Source: Strongylocentrotus purpuratus (lineage: Eukaryota > Echinodermata > Echinoidea > Camarodonta > Strongylocentrotidae). Taken from it: 64,000 nt of DNA. The position numbers and the translations under genes were made by a program. The stretch lies in NCBI RefSeq assembly GCF_000002235.5, contig NW_022145544.1, positions 1,528,501 to 1,592,500 of the forward strand, written 5' to 3'. The notes beneath the pieces were generated by a model, which worked only from the letters and a program-made list of their open reading frames with translations, had not been told where the DNA came from and made no database searches. Within the stretch, counting starts at the first letter, position 1. Every line of letters starts with the position of its first letter. This document shows, in pieces, positions 39,571-50,400 of the stretch.

Positions 39571-40239
39571 GTTGACAGCTTGAGGGGTTTTCGTCGATAA
39601 AATTCGGTCACTGAGCACAGTTATGAAATATCACAATTTAATGTAGATTATTGGTTACGTAGATGCATCTTAGCAGAAAAGTGTGGATTAAAAGCGAAGT
39701 GTTTGTCTCTCTTGAACGAGCTACGATGCATGAACTGACGGCGAAACTAATACGATTTTCCAGAATATTTATTATTATATAATTACTTAGTCACTTTTCA
39801 TCCACTCATGTATCGTCAGCATTTTTTTACTGAAGCCTGCATACTGCGCAGAAGAGAAGTTTTCCCGTATCACCAAGTACCAGACAGATATTAGCCGGTA
39901 GCTTTATTTCTCTTTATTCTCCACGAGCAGCGTTCATGCAATGCTCGCGATTCCGTTGTGTTCAGTGTTCACACTATTCAGACGAAACACTGGACCGTGA
40001 CAACACCGTGATTATCAACTTAGTTTGACCTTCTCAGGGATGATGACTTTCACAACTTCAAAAAGAAATTCTGTAGAAGGAATAATGAGAACATGGAGTA
40101 GAACATGTACAGACCTATGTACAACGATGTGACGAAACGGTGTTGCTCTCCTGCTGGCGGCGAGTCTTGTGCAGACAGTCCGGGTTTGCTGGTACGATCA
40201 TAATTATCATTCGATAGCTCGCTTTGATCAGAGAGGTGA

Positions 40240-40340
40240 GACATCCCTGTTTTGATTCACCGCTCTCATATAATTATGACGTCACATCTACGCTGCCCAA
40301 TCACGATGCATATTCACATGATACACTTTCGTTATATAGA
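40240..40340. promoter_or_regulatory. Candidate promoter elements: CRE and CCAAT box
   Basis: A full CRE palindrome TGACGTCA (40277-40284) lies 12 bp from a CCAAT (40297-40301) in a locally more GC-rich, non-repetitive stretch about 0.7 kb upstream of the predicted MARCH-like start codon. Read on the minus strand the order is ATTGG then CRE, which would suit a TATA-less promoter firing towards that gene. No transcription start can be read from sequence alone. Confidence 0.3.
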
Positions 40341-43300
40341 TTGTATATACTGAGTTTTATTGAATTTCATCATGAAACAGATAAAATAAAGAAAAACCTA
40401 CCGATTTTCGATTGCTGCCGTGCTAGTTCGGTTTGTTAAAGTTGGAGGGGAAAAAAGATGGCTTAATTCAAACACCAATGACCCCCAAAATACCGAACCA
40501 ACTGGTTTCTGGTATTCTATTGTTAAACTTTAAGATGATGCTGAATATAGAAAGTACATGTGGTACTCGTTAATACGTTTTTTGTTTTTGTTTTTTGTTT
40601 TGGTATAATTTATGGCCTAGTGATGTTTACACTGCCCCTGTCAAGCCTCAAGGCCGTTCTCACATCGGAACATTTTCTTTTGTCTATTTTATGAGGGATA
40701 TTCCATCTCCTCCTAGCTGATCTAATGTGGGCACCAACAGACATTTATGGGTCAGAGCAAAGAAATTCGGGAACAGAACTAAATGACGCAATTTGTCTAA
40801 TTAACCATATTTAGTTTACTCCAAATCCACTGAAAGTCACCTATTACAAATCACATTTTCCAACTGCTATATATAAATACCTGCATCACATATCACTTGA
40901 CGAACAGTTATGATAAAAAGTCATAACTATCAAGTATCAAACGAGTTTCAGAGCTACTGATTATGTGAGTTAGCATAATACGTGATCCTAAAATTAAAAT
41001 CAAAATATGTTCCACATAAGTCGTCGAAAACTGGTTTCTTTGACCGATTTTAAATCTTTATAAATACATTTCTTCACGTACGCATACACATTAAGAATAA
41101 TTATGAACACGCCTGCCTCATTATTAACGTTGACATCATGATTATGACCTCTCTAAATTGAATCAAAAAGGTTTTCAATTCTTCCAATAGGTCTAATGAG
41201 TAGTACGGTCTCGGTTTGATTATTAACGATTAAGTTTCACTCTCGGCGTAACAATCCCAAGTCAAACCCTTTCCCTTTATCGCGATGTTGCTTTGTTTAA
41301 TTTATATAGTTTCGGAGCTGTAGAACCATTTCCCCAAGTATATTCGCTAACATTGCATTGCTGTTTTCATTCATTGCTCGCCTTTTGTCTTGTTTTGATG
41401 CATTATGCGAAGAAGCGTCTGCTACATGATATCCTTCTGCGGGAAATGTGCACACAATAACATTCATTCCTAACCTTGCTATAACATTTATAATTAAACA
41501 TGCGTAGGTTTAATTGGCACGCATGAACCTTGAAAAACGTCATTTGGTAGATAAATTTGTTTTGGTTTCTATTCAACAAACAAAAAAATAACAATACATG
41601 GACACTGATGGGCAAAATACTAATTATGGAAACTATAATAGTGTTCAATAATTGGTTGAATGAAGAGGGTTTGTGTAATTTCGGTACATGTTTTTGTTTG
41701 TTTTGTTCAAAAAACATAAACGTTCCATGGCGGAAACTTATATATAGAAAATTCTAATCCTTTTTCAAAACATTCCTTCAGCATGAATCTTCACGGTTTC
41801 TAAATATAACAATTGGTCATATCGATGGAAACAATATAATATAAGGTATATTATTATTCTATACACGGTGACGGTATGCATGATGAGAGATTCAAATAAA
41901 TTCGGTGTACCTTTATATCTGATCTTTCAATTAGCTCTGTAACAGGAAACAGTGTTTTATTTTTGTCTTTACGCATGCATTCCTACGGCATTCATGCAAA
42001 TCACACAAATACTTGGGGACAAACTACGACAGAAATAGAGATAGAAACATATTAGAAATAGAAACTACGATAAATGAGTATAGAAACAACGTCAATCCGC
42101 ATGTAACCTCTTGATGCATGGTGCATAATCAAATACTATAAATAGTGCAGTTCATAAACAAAATTGATTACCATGATTATAAACAATTTGATATGCATGT
42201 TTCACCCCATGCATGATACAGCATGGAGTTTCTTGACCTATCCTATACCCTTCACCATCATCACGCTAGCGGTAACATCGTCACAGCCACAATAATATAG
42301 TCTATACATTTTTAGAAACAATGACATCCTGTTTACATATTTTGTTTGTTAACAATTGCCATAATAATCTATATTTCTGCTTGATCATGGTGATAAACAA
42401 TGAATTATTTGTTAATGAACCCCTTTCGTGTTTCATTGCTTTGTACTCTATCACAAAGGACCCTGTCATCTGCAGTTTGTTTCCCCATTAAATTTTATCG
42501 GTCATCCAACCTGGCTGATGAACCATACGTCATGATTGTAATCAAGGTTTATTAATTGTTTCAAGTATTCTGATCTATGAATGCAAAATGACATAAAAGT
42601 GGAACTGACCTTGATTATATAATTATGTATAGGTTTTTATAGCCATAGGTCACGATCTTCTATACTTGTGTTGCAAATTGGTGTTGGTCTATACTACCCT
42701 ATACTGCTCCTAACTTTCCCTCGCCATCATCATGCCTCGTGTATCACGATGCTTCAGCATAATTATGCTTATGCATGACTTGAACTTCAAGTTCAATACT
42801 ATAGGAAAGAAAGCTCACAATTGCAACGCCGAAACTTAAATCACAAACATTTCTGGATACTTACCACAGTATCTTGGAAGAATGAAAACCCAAATGAGAT
42901 AAACGGCATTCTAATATGTGTTCCAGTGATGTTTTACATCCAAACTTCTCTCAGTATGTTGATAAACTGCCACTAGAGCTTGAGAGCACGTTTGATGGGA
43001 CTGCGACTGGAAGAAAAACTTGCTCGTTTACCGGTATAGTCTCTTGATGCATACTCTTTTGTGGCACCTGATCTAGCAAAGAGCAAAAAATTTAATTATT
43101 ACTCACAAATGATTAAAATCAGACAACCTAATTCCGATCCAAAAATCAAAATTATGTGTATCCTTATCGACTAACAGCACAGTAATAAATTCTCACATTT
43201 AAAGCTCTTTTAGTAGTCACCTGTAACCAAAATTATGACTGAATTAAACGACAACGATTGGCGTTCAACCCGACTCCAGAAACCGTAGCAGACGACACGA

Positions 43301-43934
43301 CCTTGTTCTTTGTTAGAACCTCGACCACGGGACACATATGTTTTTACAGTTGCCGCGAACAAAGAACGCCTGGTTTTGTGTACGGCTCGTTGGATCCAGA
43401 AGAAGGTGTCCGACCATGATACCAGCTGAAAGCGAAAACTAATTATCCTGTGCTTGAAACCAATAATCACCTACAAAACTAAATTTAATTTAATTTGAAT
43501 ATATATCATTATCATGTAAACTAGAGGGCGTTTACTCAACTATAAAATGTTTTAAAAAAGAAGAAGAAAACAAAAACTGTTATTATAATAATTATATAGA
43601 CTCTTATTGAATTAACAAATAGACATGAAACAAGTCAACACATTGCATTAAAATTTGTGACATGAAAGGATTATCGTCTAGGCAAACAAGATAAGACAAG
43701 ACAACAAAGTAAAACAAAATGTATAGGAAGAAAATCCTCAAACAAAACAAAGTCATGAAACATAAATTGGCGGACCATCAGATTGGGGGTCACTCCCCCC
43801 CCCCCCCGCCCGAAACAAGAAGCTATATTGCTGAAAGCCATGATATTTATGTTCTATCTTTTAATCTGTAATCGTAATAACGAATACGCTATTGTCTAGT
43901 TTGTTGTGTTTTTTTCCAGTGATGCCCCCGACCC

Positions 43935-44095
43935 CAACACCCCCCCCCCCCTCCTCTCTCTCTCTCTCTCTCAGGCGCTCTCTCATTTCTCTCCCATTTC
44001 TCTCCCATCTCTTTCATTATCTCTTTTTCGTCCTCTCTTGTTTCCTCTTTTTTTTCTCTCTCTCTCTCTCTCTCTCTCTATATCTCTCATTCACC
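43935..44095 (+). repeat. Poly-C and (CT)n tract
   Basis: A C run followed by CTCTCT and TCTCCCATTTC repeats in the intergenic interval. Confidence 0.85.
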
Positions 44096-45129
44096 ATCTT
44101 TTATCTCAAAAGTCAACGCTTTTCAATGTGATATCCATACGTGTGTTCGAACACAGCCGAGCATTTCATCCAAATCCTTGATATTTTCTGGCTACGACAA
44201 TATTAGACCTATAAGTCACCAGAGGAGGCTCGTGGGTTGTACACCCTATGGCATTTACCTACAATTTGTTTTTATTTTATTTTTGTAACGGAATGTATAT
44301 CATCATTTCCCTAAAGATGTCCTGGTAGTAGTCCAAGATTGTAATCAAATTTGTTGTTCGTGAATTATTAGTTCCAAGCCTAATGTTGTCCCAGGTATAC
44401 TATATTGCTGCAGTTTCTTTTTAAATTAATTATTAAGGTCAATAAACTGTCTATATGGAAGAATTCGAAGTTTAAAACAAAAAATCGATTATGTTTAGAT
44501 CTCTGCCCTCTTGAAGGTATGTATAGATGAATGTTTAAATACGTTGTCAGACCGATGCGCTTAAGTATATCGATAGGTGGCAGCATAATTATATTGTCAA
44601 CAAATTTACATTGATCTTCATAGTCAAAGTTTGTGAAGCGCACACAATCAGTTTGTTATCTCTTTTTATCTATTTCTTTAAAAACTCAAAAGCAAAATGC
44701 TTATCGTGCTAAACTTCATTTATGTAATTCAAGAAAACCCAAGAAATAAGTAAATGAATATAAAACCTGAGTAGCCTTGGAAGTATTTTTTTCCACTAGC
44801 TCATTTTTAACTGTTTCAAAACTTTAGTTTCATTCTTCTTGAGATATAGACATTAAGGAAGATTTTTTTTTTAATGAATCGAAGCGAGAAAAAAAAATTC
44901 CATCCAAATGGAAATGCAATAGGCCGATGTGAAGCTTGATATGGCGAAGAATCTTAATTTTTGCCGTTTGGAAGAAATATTTCAGATTGGCAATGAGACA
45001 ATCACTGGTGATTTACAAAATGTTGCTAAAATGACATGATTTCTCCCCCCCTCATTTTTGCCCATTATGCCAGAGGCGGCACTCCAGGATGGGGGGGGGG
45101 GGGGGGTGGCACTGTGCCGCCACTTTTTC

Positions 45130-45650
45130 AGTTTTCCCCAAAGTGCCCCCTTTGTACATAGGACAAGTGCCCCTTTTCTTGTCTAATAACTGTCCTTTTC
45201 CTCCCTTTTCATCTCTGACGAGTACCTCTTTCCAGTAACGAGAAATTCCCTTTTCACCTCTGATATTTCTGCCCTCTTTTTATTTTTGACTCGTGTCCCT
45301 TTTCCTTTTTCAATAAGTGTACTTTTTCCTTCATAAAAAGAACCCGCTTCCCTTTCTCTCAAATGCCACTTTTCAACTCTGATAAGTGCCACTTTTATTT
45401 TGACAAGTGCCCCTTTTCCTTTTTATATGAGCCCCTCCTCCTTTTCAAAATTTCACTTTTAACATTTGATAAATGCCCCTATTAAAATCTGGTACGTGCC
45501 CTTTTCCTTCAACAGATGCCCGATTTCCATTCTCACAAATGCCTTTTTTCATTTTTGTTGAGTGTCCCTTTTCAGGTGCAACAAGTGCCATTTTCACCTC
45601 TGATAACTGCCCTTATTACTTTGACACGAGCACCTTTACTTTTCTAATAA
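45130..45650. repeat. Degenerate ~28-bp minisatellite
   Basis: Roughly eighteen imperfect units of the form GACAAGTGCCCCTTTTCCTT with T-rich spacers can be followed (for example at 45164, 45384, 45403 and 45577). The array is bordered on the left by CCAGAGGCGGCACTCCAGGA (45070) and on the right by CCAGGGGCGGATCTACGGGG (45651). Confidence 0.6.
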
Positions 45651-45651
45651 C

Positions 45652-45760
45652 CAGGGGCGGATCTACGGGGCGCGGGGGGGGGGGGGTTAGGGGATTTACC
45701 CCCCCCCCCCGCCCCTTGGGCTGCCAAGTGAAATGTGATGTGCATAGAAAATGCCATCAT
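45652..45760 (+). mobile_element. hAT-like transposon end (fragment)
   Basis: CAGGGGCGGATCTACGGGG is a typical hAT terminal sequence. The following GGGTTAGGGGATTTACCC...CCTTGGGCTGCCAAGTGAAA also occurs inside both hAT copies (near 24710-24790 and 33690-33770). The opposite end and a target-site duplication were not found. Confidence 0.45.
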
Positions 45761-46199
45761 GTGTCCAGCCCCACACAGTATAAGTAGATGTTAGTAGTAG
45801 ATGCCAGGAAAACATCACTTATGGGGGTTCCGTCAAAATAGAAAGAAACAAAAAATCACCACTAGAGACGATCATAGCTGGTGGTCAGTGGCAACTGAAA
45901 AAAGCCATACTTTAAAGTTTTAACTAATATCCTACTGTGTGAGCAAGAGTGCTCTAAATCACAATAAAAAGCAAAAATTCGCTCAATCGCGCTACGCCAC
46001 TTCGCAAAATAAAACTTACTAACTAGGGCGTCGCTAGAATACGAGATATTATGCTTAAGAATTTCTTTTTTCTAAATTCAAAACAATAACAATAGTAAAG
46101 TATTTATACAATTCACTACAACCCTGGGCCTATTACTTTCTTTCTTTCTTGTTTTATATCATTGCCGGGAGGAAAGTAACCCCCCCCCCCCCCAAAAAA

Positions 46200-46414
46200 A
46201 AAAAGTTCCCAATTCCCCGCGCGTTTTTTCGAAGATACCGTACGCACTTTTACGCCGTATGCATAGCAGAAATTCAAAACGCCTGACCGCGGAATGTGGC
46301 TAGTGTTCCGTTATATCACTTTTGCCTGTGAATTTCTTATGTTCCTGATCATTTTGGACATTGTAGCGGTTCTATATTTCTTTGAGCTGTACTGAAACAC
46401 TTTTAACCATTAAA
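46200..46414 (+). promoter_or_regulatory. TMEM209: Probable promoter and non-coding first exon of TMEM209
   Basis: The first coding exon begins at an acceptor (AG at 47463-47464), so an upstream exon is needed. About 1 kb upstream is a CpG-rich stretch (46215-46330, with CGCGCG, CCGTACG and GACCGCGG), unusual for this AT-rich window and preceded by a CCAAT (46209-46213). It ends at a strong donor, AAAGTAAGT (GT at 46415-46416). The start of the exon cannot be fixed. The resulting intron 1 (46415-47464) contains a LINE fragment. Confidence 0.5.
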
Positions 46415-46524
46415 GTAAGTTATATGAATTTCTTCTGTGTCGTGCTTTAATGTGCTGATCTAGATCTATAATGTCCCAAATATATATTTTGTTGTGTGTG
46501 AAATGAGATTTGACATGGCTTAAT

Positions 46525-47310
46525 AATAATAATAATAATAATGTAACTTATATCGCGCCAAATCCACTCTGTGGAGTGCTCAAGGCGCGTGTAAACAGGA
46601 AAAAAGATCAAGACTTGAAAAGAAATGTTTTGAGATGAGTTTTGAAAGAATCAGAGGATAAACATTTTTTGATGTCTTCAGGAAGGCCATTCCATAATTT
46701 AGGACTAGACTAGACTGAGTATGCAAAAGATCTTTCCCCCCACGTTTTGGTAATTTTGGGGGTTACAAGAGAATTGGAAGTGGATGAGCGTAGAGGTCTT
46801 GCAGGAGTGTAGTTTTGGATTAGAGAGATAAGGTATTGAGGAGCAGAGCCGTGAACACAATGAAAGGTAAGCAACAAAATTTTGAAAACAATGCGATCTT
46901 TTACTGGGAGCCAGTGTAGCGACTGCAAAACTGGGGAAATGTGGGTACGCTTGGTGGTCAGAGAAACAATACGAGCTGCAGCGTTTTGAAGCTTCTGAAG
47001 CTTGGACACTAGATTCTGGGGTAGATTGATTAGGAGGGCATTGGCAAAATCAAGACGGGAGGAAATCAGAGCATGAACTAATTTTTCGGTGGCAGACTTG
47101 GACAAATATTAAGAACTTGGTTAGACATTGTCATATGTGAGTCAAACATAACACCGAGATTGCGACACGTTTGTGACAAGTGAATTATGTGGCCAGAAAA
47201 TGAAATGCAATTGATATTAACTTTACTAAGCTGTACTTTGGAACCAAATATAAGGAATTGAGGCTTGAGAGTTGATTGAGATTGCAATTGAGAAGCAACA
47301 TTAAAACTCG
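46525..47310 (-). mobile_element. 5'-truncated LINE (CR1/L2-Jockey type), reverse transcriptase C-terminal end
   Basis: The minus strand encodes the end of a non-LTR reverse transcriptase. 47310-47113 reads ...FLIFGSKVQLSKV...RNLGVMFDSHMTMSNQ. 47105-46710 reads ATEKLVHALISSRLDFANALL...LQNAAARIVS...LHWLPVKDRIVFKILLL. A last stretch, WNGLPEDIK...FKTHLKTFLFK, stops near 46600. After that come a short 3' UTR (GCGCGATATAAG) and an (ATT)n tail at 46543-46525. The fragment has a frameshift with a short deletion near 47105 (the usual residues between NIC and the ATEKL block are missing) and an in-frame TAG near 46710, so it is dead. It lies inside TMEM209 intron 1 in antisense orientation. Confidence 0.88.
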
Positions 47311-47474
47311 TTTTTATCTTTGTAATGTGACAATGATTTGACCTTGATGTATTACTATTGTATAATACTAGGTTTGAAGACAAATTATTTCATCATCTTT
47401 AATTACAGATTGCATTGATTGTTTCTATCTCCTTTGCTCTTTATTTTTTTTTAAATAATTATAGAAAGCACATC

Positions 47475-50400
47475 ATGTTGCGAGCAGGACTTGGGAGTGC
47501 TGCCACCCCTGTAACAGAGAAGACTTTGAAACGCAAGGTTGAGAATCAGTCGGCTAACAGAGCTCTGCTGTGGTTTGTCGTCAACCTCTGTTTGGCCGTT
47601 TTCTTTTTTCTGGAAATGTGAGCTAATAACAAGTTATTTCAGTTTTCTGTATAAAAAATTGTACTCTGAAGACCACAAATGTGGATGTGATTATGGTTTG
47701 ATAGATTAGAGTTAAACTCAACAGTCATGTGACATGTACACAGTTTGTGAAAAAGGAACGATTGGGGGATAGATTGGATTAGTGCGGGTGATTCACTATC
47801 TGGTTAGATGAGTTTTAGATAACGATGCAGACTACGGTAATCAGATGTTACTTTTCGAGAGCTAGCATTATGTGCTCTGAAGAAAAAAAAATCTATTTTG
47901 AAATTCACATTCATGGGATATGAAGGATAGAGTAAACCATTTATCTCATTTGCTCCTAAAACACTGTTTTTGTAGGTAATAATTAAAAATCTCGATCAAG
48001 TAGTCTAGGAAAATCTTTGTCTTTTGCAAGAAGTTTTCAGTCAAAGATTGTCTACACTGTATGATTACTAAAAATTGTGCAGGAACAGTATTTTTATTTT
48101 CATTTTTGAAATTTTGGAGATTTTACTTTCATTCTTCCATTTCTAGAGGAATGCACAATGAAATGAGATTTATCAGCTGCATTCATAAGTCCTTACAAAT
48201 TATGACAAAGTAACCTGTCCTGATATTTTTCTTATGTTTCTGTGTTGGAAATGTGTAACATGTCGACATTAACAAATGTAGTAATGACATTGAAATTTCT
48301 GACATCCGCAGGACATTCAGCTCTACATCGGATTACTTTGATCTGAGCCATCCGTCCGTGTGGTATGTGAAATGTGCCTTCACCGTGCTCTTCACGTTCA
48401 ATTCCTTGGTGGATCTGTGGCGCTATGTCATCCCCACCCTGCAGGGTATGCGGCATCCCATTGCCCTGTCACCGGTGGAGAAGGATATGCTCGGAGTCGG
48501 AGACAATGGTAGGAACTCTATGCATTTTTCTTTTTTTTTTTTTTTTTTTTGTTGCTTATTTTTAGTCGATGCTACTTAGCATGCTGTCTCTTTGCACATC
48601 TCTTGTTTAAAATGTTGAATGAAAGCATTTAGAAGGGAAAAATCAGACAGAGAAATGGTATTTCAAAATGAGACCAGAGAGAAAAAGATTTTCTTGCATA
48701 TTGCATATCAGAAAAAACTACTTGACAAATTTTTCACACGAGTTTGATCACATATTTTCAACAAAATGTTCTTACCTTGCATTGTTGAATAACATCCCTT
48801 TTGTCAAATGAAGGACAAACTATTTTCAGAGAAGTGCATGCAAGAACCTTTTACCCACTGAATCAATGTATCTTGAACATATATGTTTAGAAGACTTAAT
48901 TGAAGTAGTTTTCAAATTACTGTAAGATTCGTGTACTGATATACTGCAAATTAATTGTTATTTATATTTGAATATTTCTCACCTTGCAAATGACATCCCT
49001 GTGGTCAAATGAATGAACAAAATATTTTCCAGAGAAATGCATGCACAAACATTTTACCAATTGGAGCAATTTATCTTGAACATATGTTGAGAAGACTTAA
49101 TTTAATTGTTTTCAAACTACTGTAAGATTCATGCACAAATGAAGTGTTATGTGAATATTTTTTTTAACTGCATGCCTATTTGAATATTTGTAAATGTAAA
49201 TGATCGTCATATTATCTATGATATTAGGATGGTATCTCTTTTCTATCTCTGCAGCGATTGGCTTTAAGATGTCCCGTCACAGGATAGCGTCTGCTCCAGC
49301 CAACCTCTACGGCTCACACCACCACACACCACCCTTATCCTCATCTCCCTGCTCCGTGAAACCTCCTAGCCATTACCTCTACCCTGCCACCCCGACCTCT
49401 GCAGCCAGTCCCGGGGGTAGCCCATCCTTGATGGGTGCGTACGGGTCCCCCAAGCTGACTCCAAACAGTGCATACAAGGGCCAGTACTCTCCAGGGGCAT
49501 CCCCTTCCTCCCAGGGGAGCTTCCTCTCAATCAATGGACATTCCTTTAATCAGGTAGGGCAGCTTTTTGATGAGGCAATGTATGGAATGAATGTTCAGAA
49601 AGGCTACCCTTGTGGTTACCAGAGATGTGCGACGAACCACAATTTTAAAAAGATATAGGGTTAGGGTTAGGCCTAGTGTTTGGTCTAGGGTTCAGGTTAG
49701 GCACTAATGTCCTTTGGCAAGACATTGATCTGCATTTGCCACTCTCCACCCAGGTGTTAAATAGGTACCTGGTAGGATGCGAAAGCCAATGTAGTATGCT
49801 TAGCAATTTGAGCCTAGTAGCTCTTGCTGGAATGCTCCCCAGGGAGTGGAGAAAGTGCATACATTGTGTGCAGGCAAGCCAGAATCCGATGACAATGGTA
49901 ATAACTGTAAAGCGCTTATAAAGTCGGACATTGCCGATGTATTGAGCGCTATATAAGCAGAAATATTTTTATTAGTGTGGGATATTGACTGCTGGAGCAT
50001 ATGTTGTAGAACCACCCTGGTATTGCCATATGCAGTTATGGCATGCTTGGAATCCATTTGATTTTGATATTGAGATTACAGTTTTGACAACCAAAAGTAC
50101 TAATTTATAAAGTGCTGTCTCAAGACACCAGTGTATGAGATCCAACAGCTTGAAAGAAACTGGCAATTGTTTATGAGAATGGCCACATAGTATGCACACA
50201 AACCACTAGCACCAATAACCAGTCACATTTTGTTTGCTTTTTTCCTTTAACAGACTCCAGGGAGCACCCCTCACACTCCAGCTGTTTCATCTTCAGTTCT
50301 GTTCAGAGATACAAGTGGAAGCGGAGGAAGCCTTCTTAGACCGAGACACAAATCTTCTCCTGTTGCAAGACATTCTCCATGTAATACAGTCTTATTAATA

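Larger units (their letters stand above)
39571..46199. other. Intergenic interval between the divergent genes
   Basis: Contents: probable 5' UTR/promoter of the MARCH-like gene (39.6-40.3 kb), mostly unique AT-rich sequence (40.4-43.0 kb), a GC-richer block with inverted AACAAAGAAC motifs (43.2-43.47 kb), CT repeats, and the minisatellite with hAT-like end at 45.1-45.8 kb. No complete gene is seen. Confidence 0.5.

Noticed and set aside
49655-49675. Interstitial telomere repeat (GGGTTAGG)
   Set aside because: Only two or three imperfect units directly next to a SINE; too short to mean more than local sequence.
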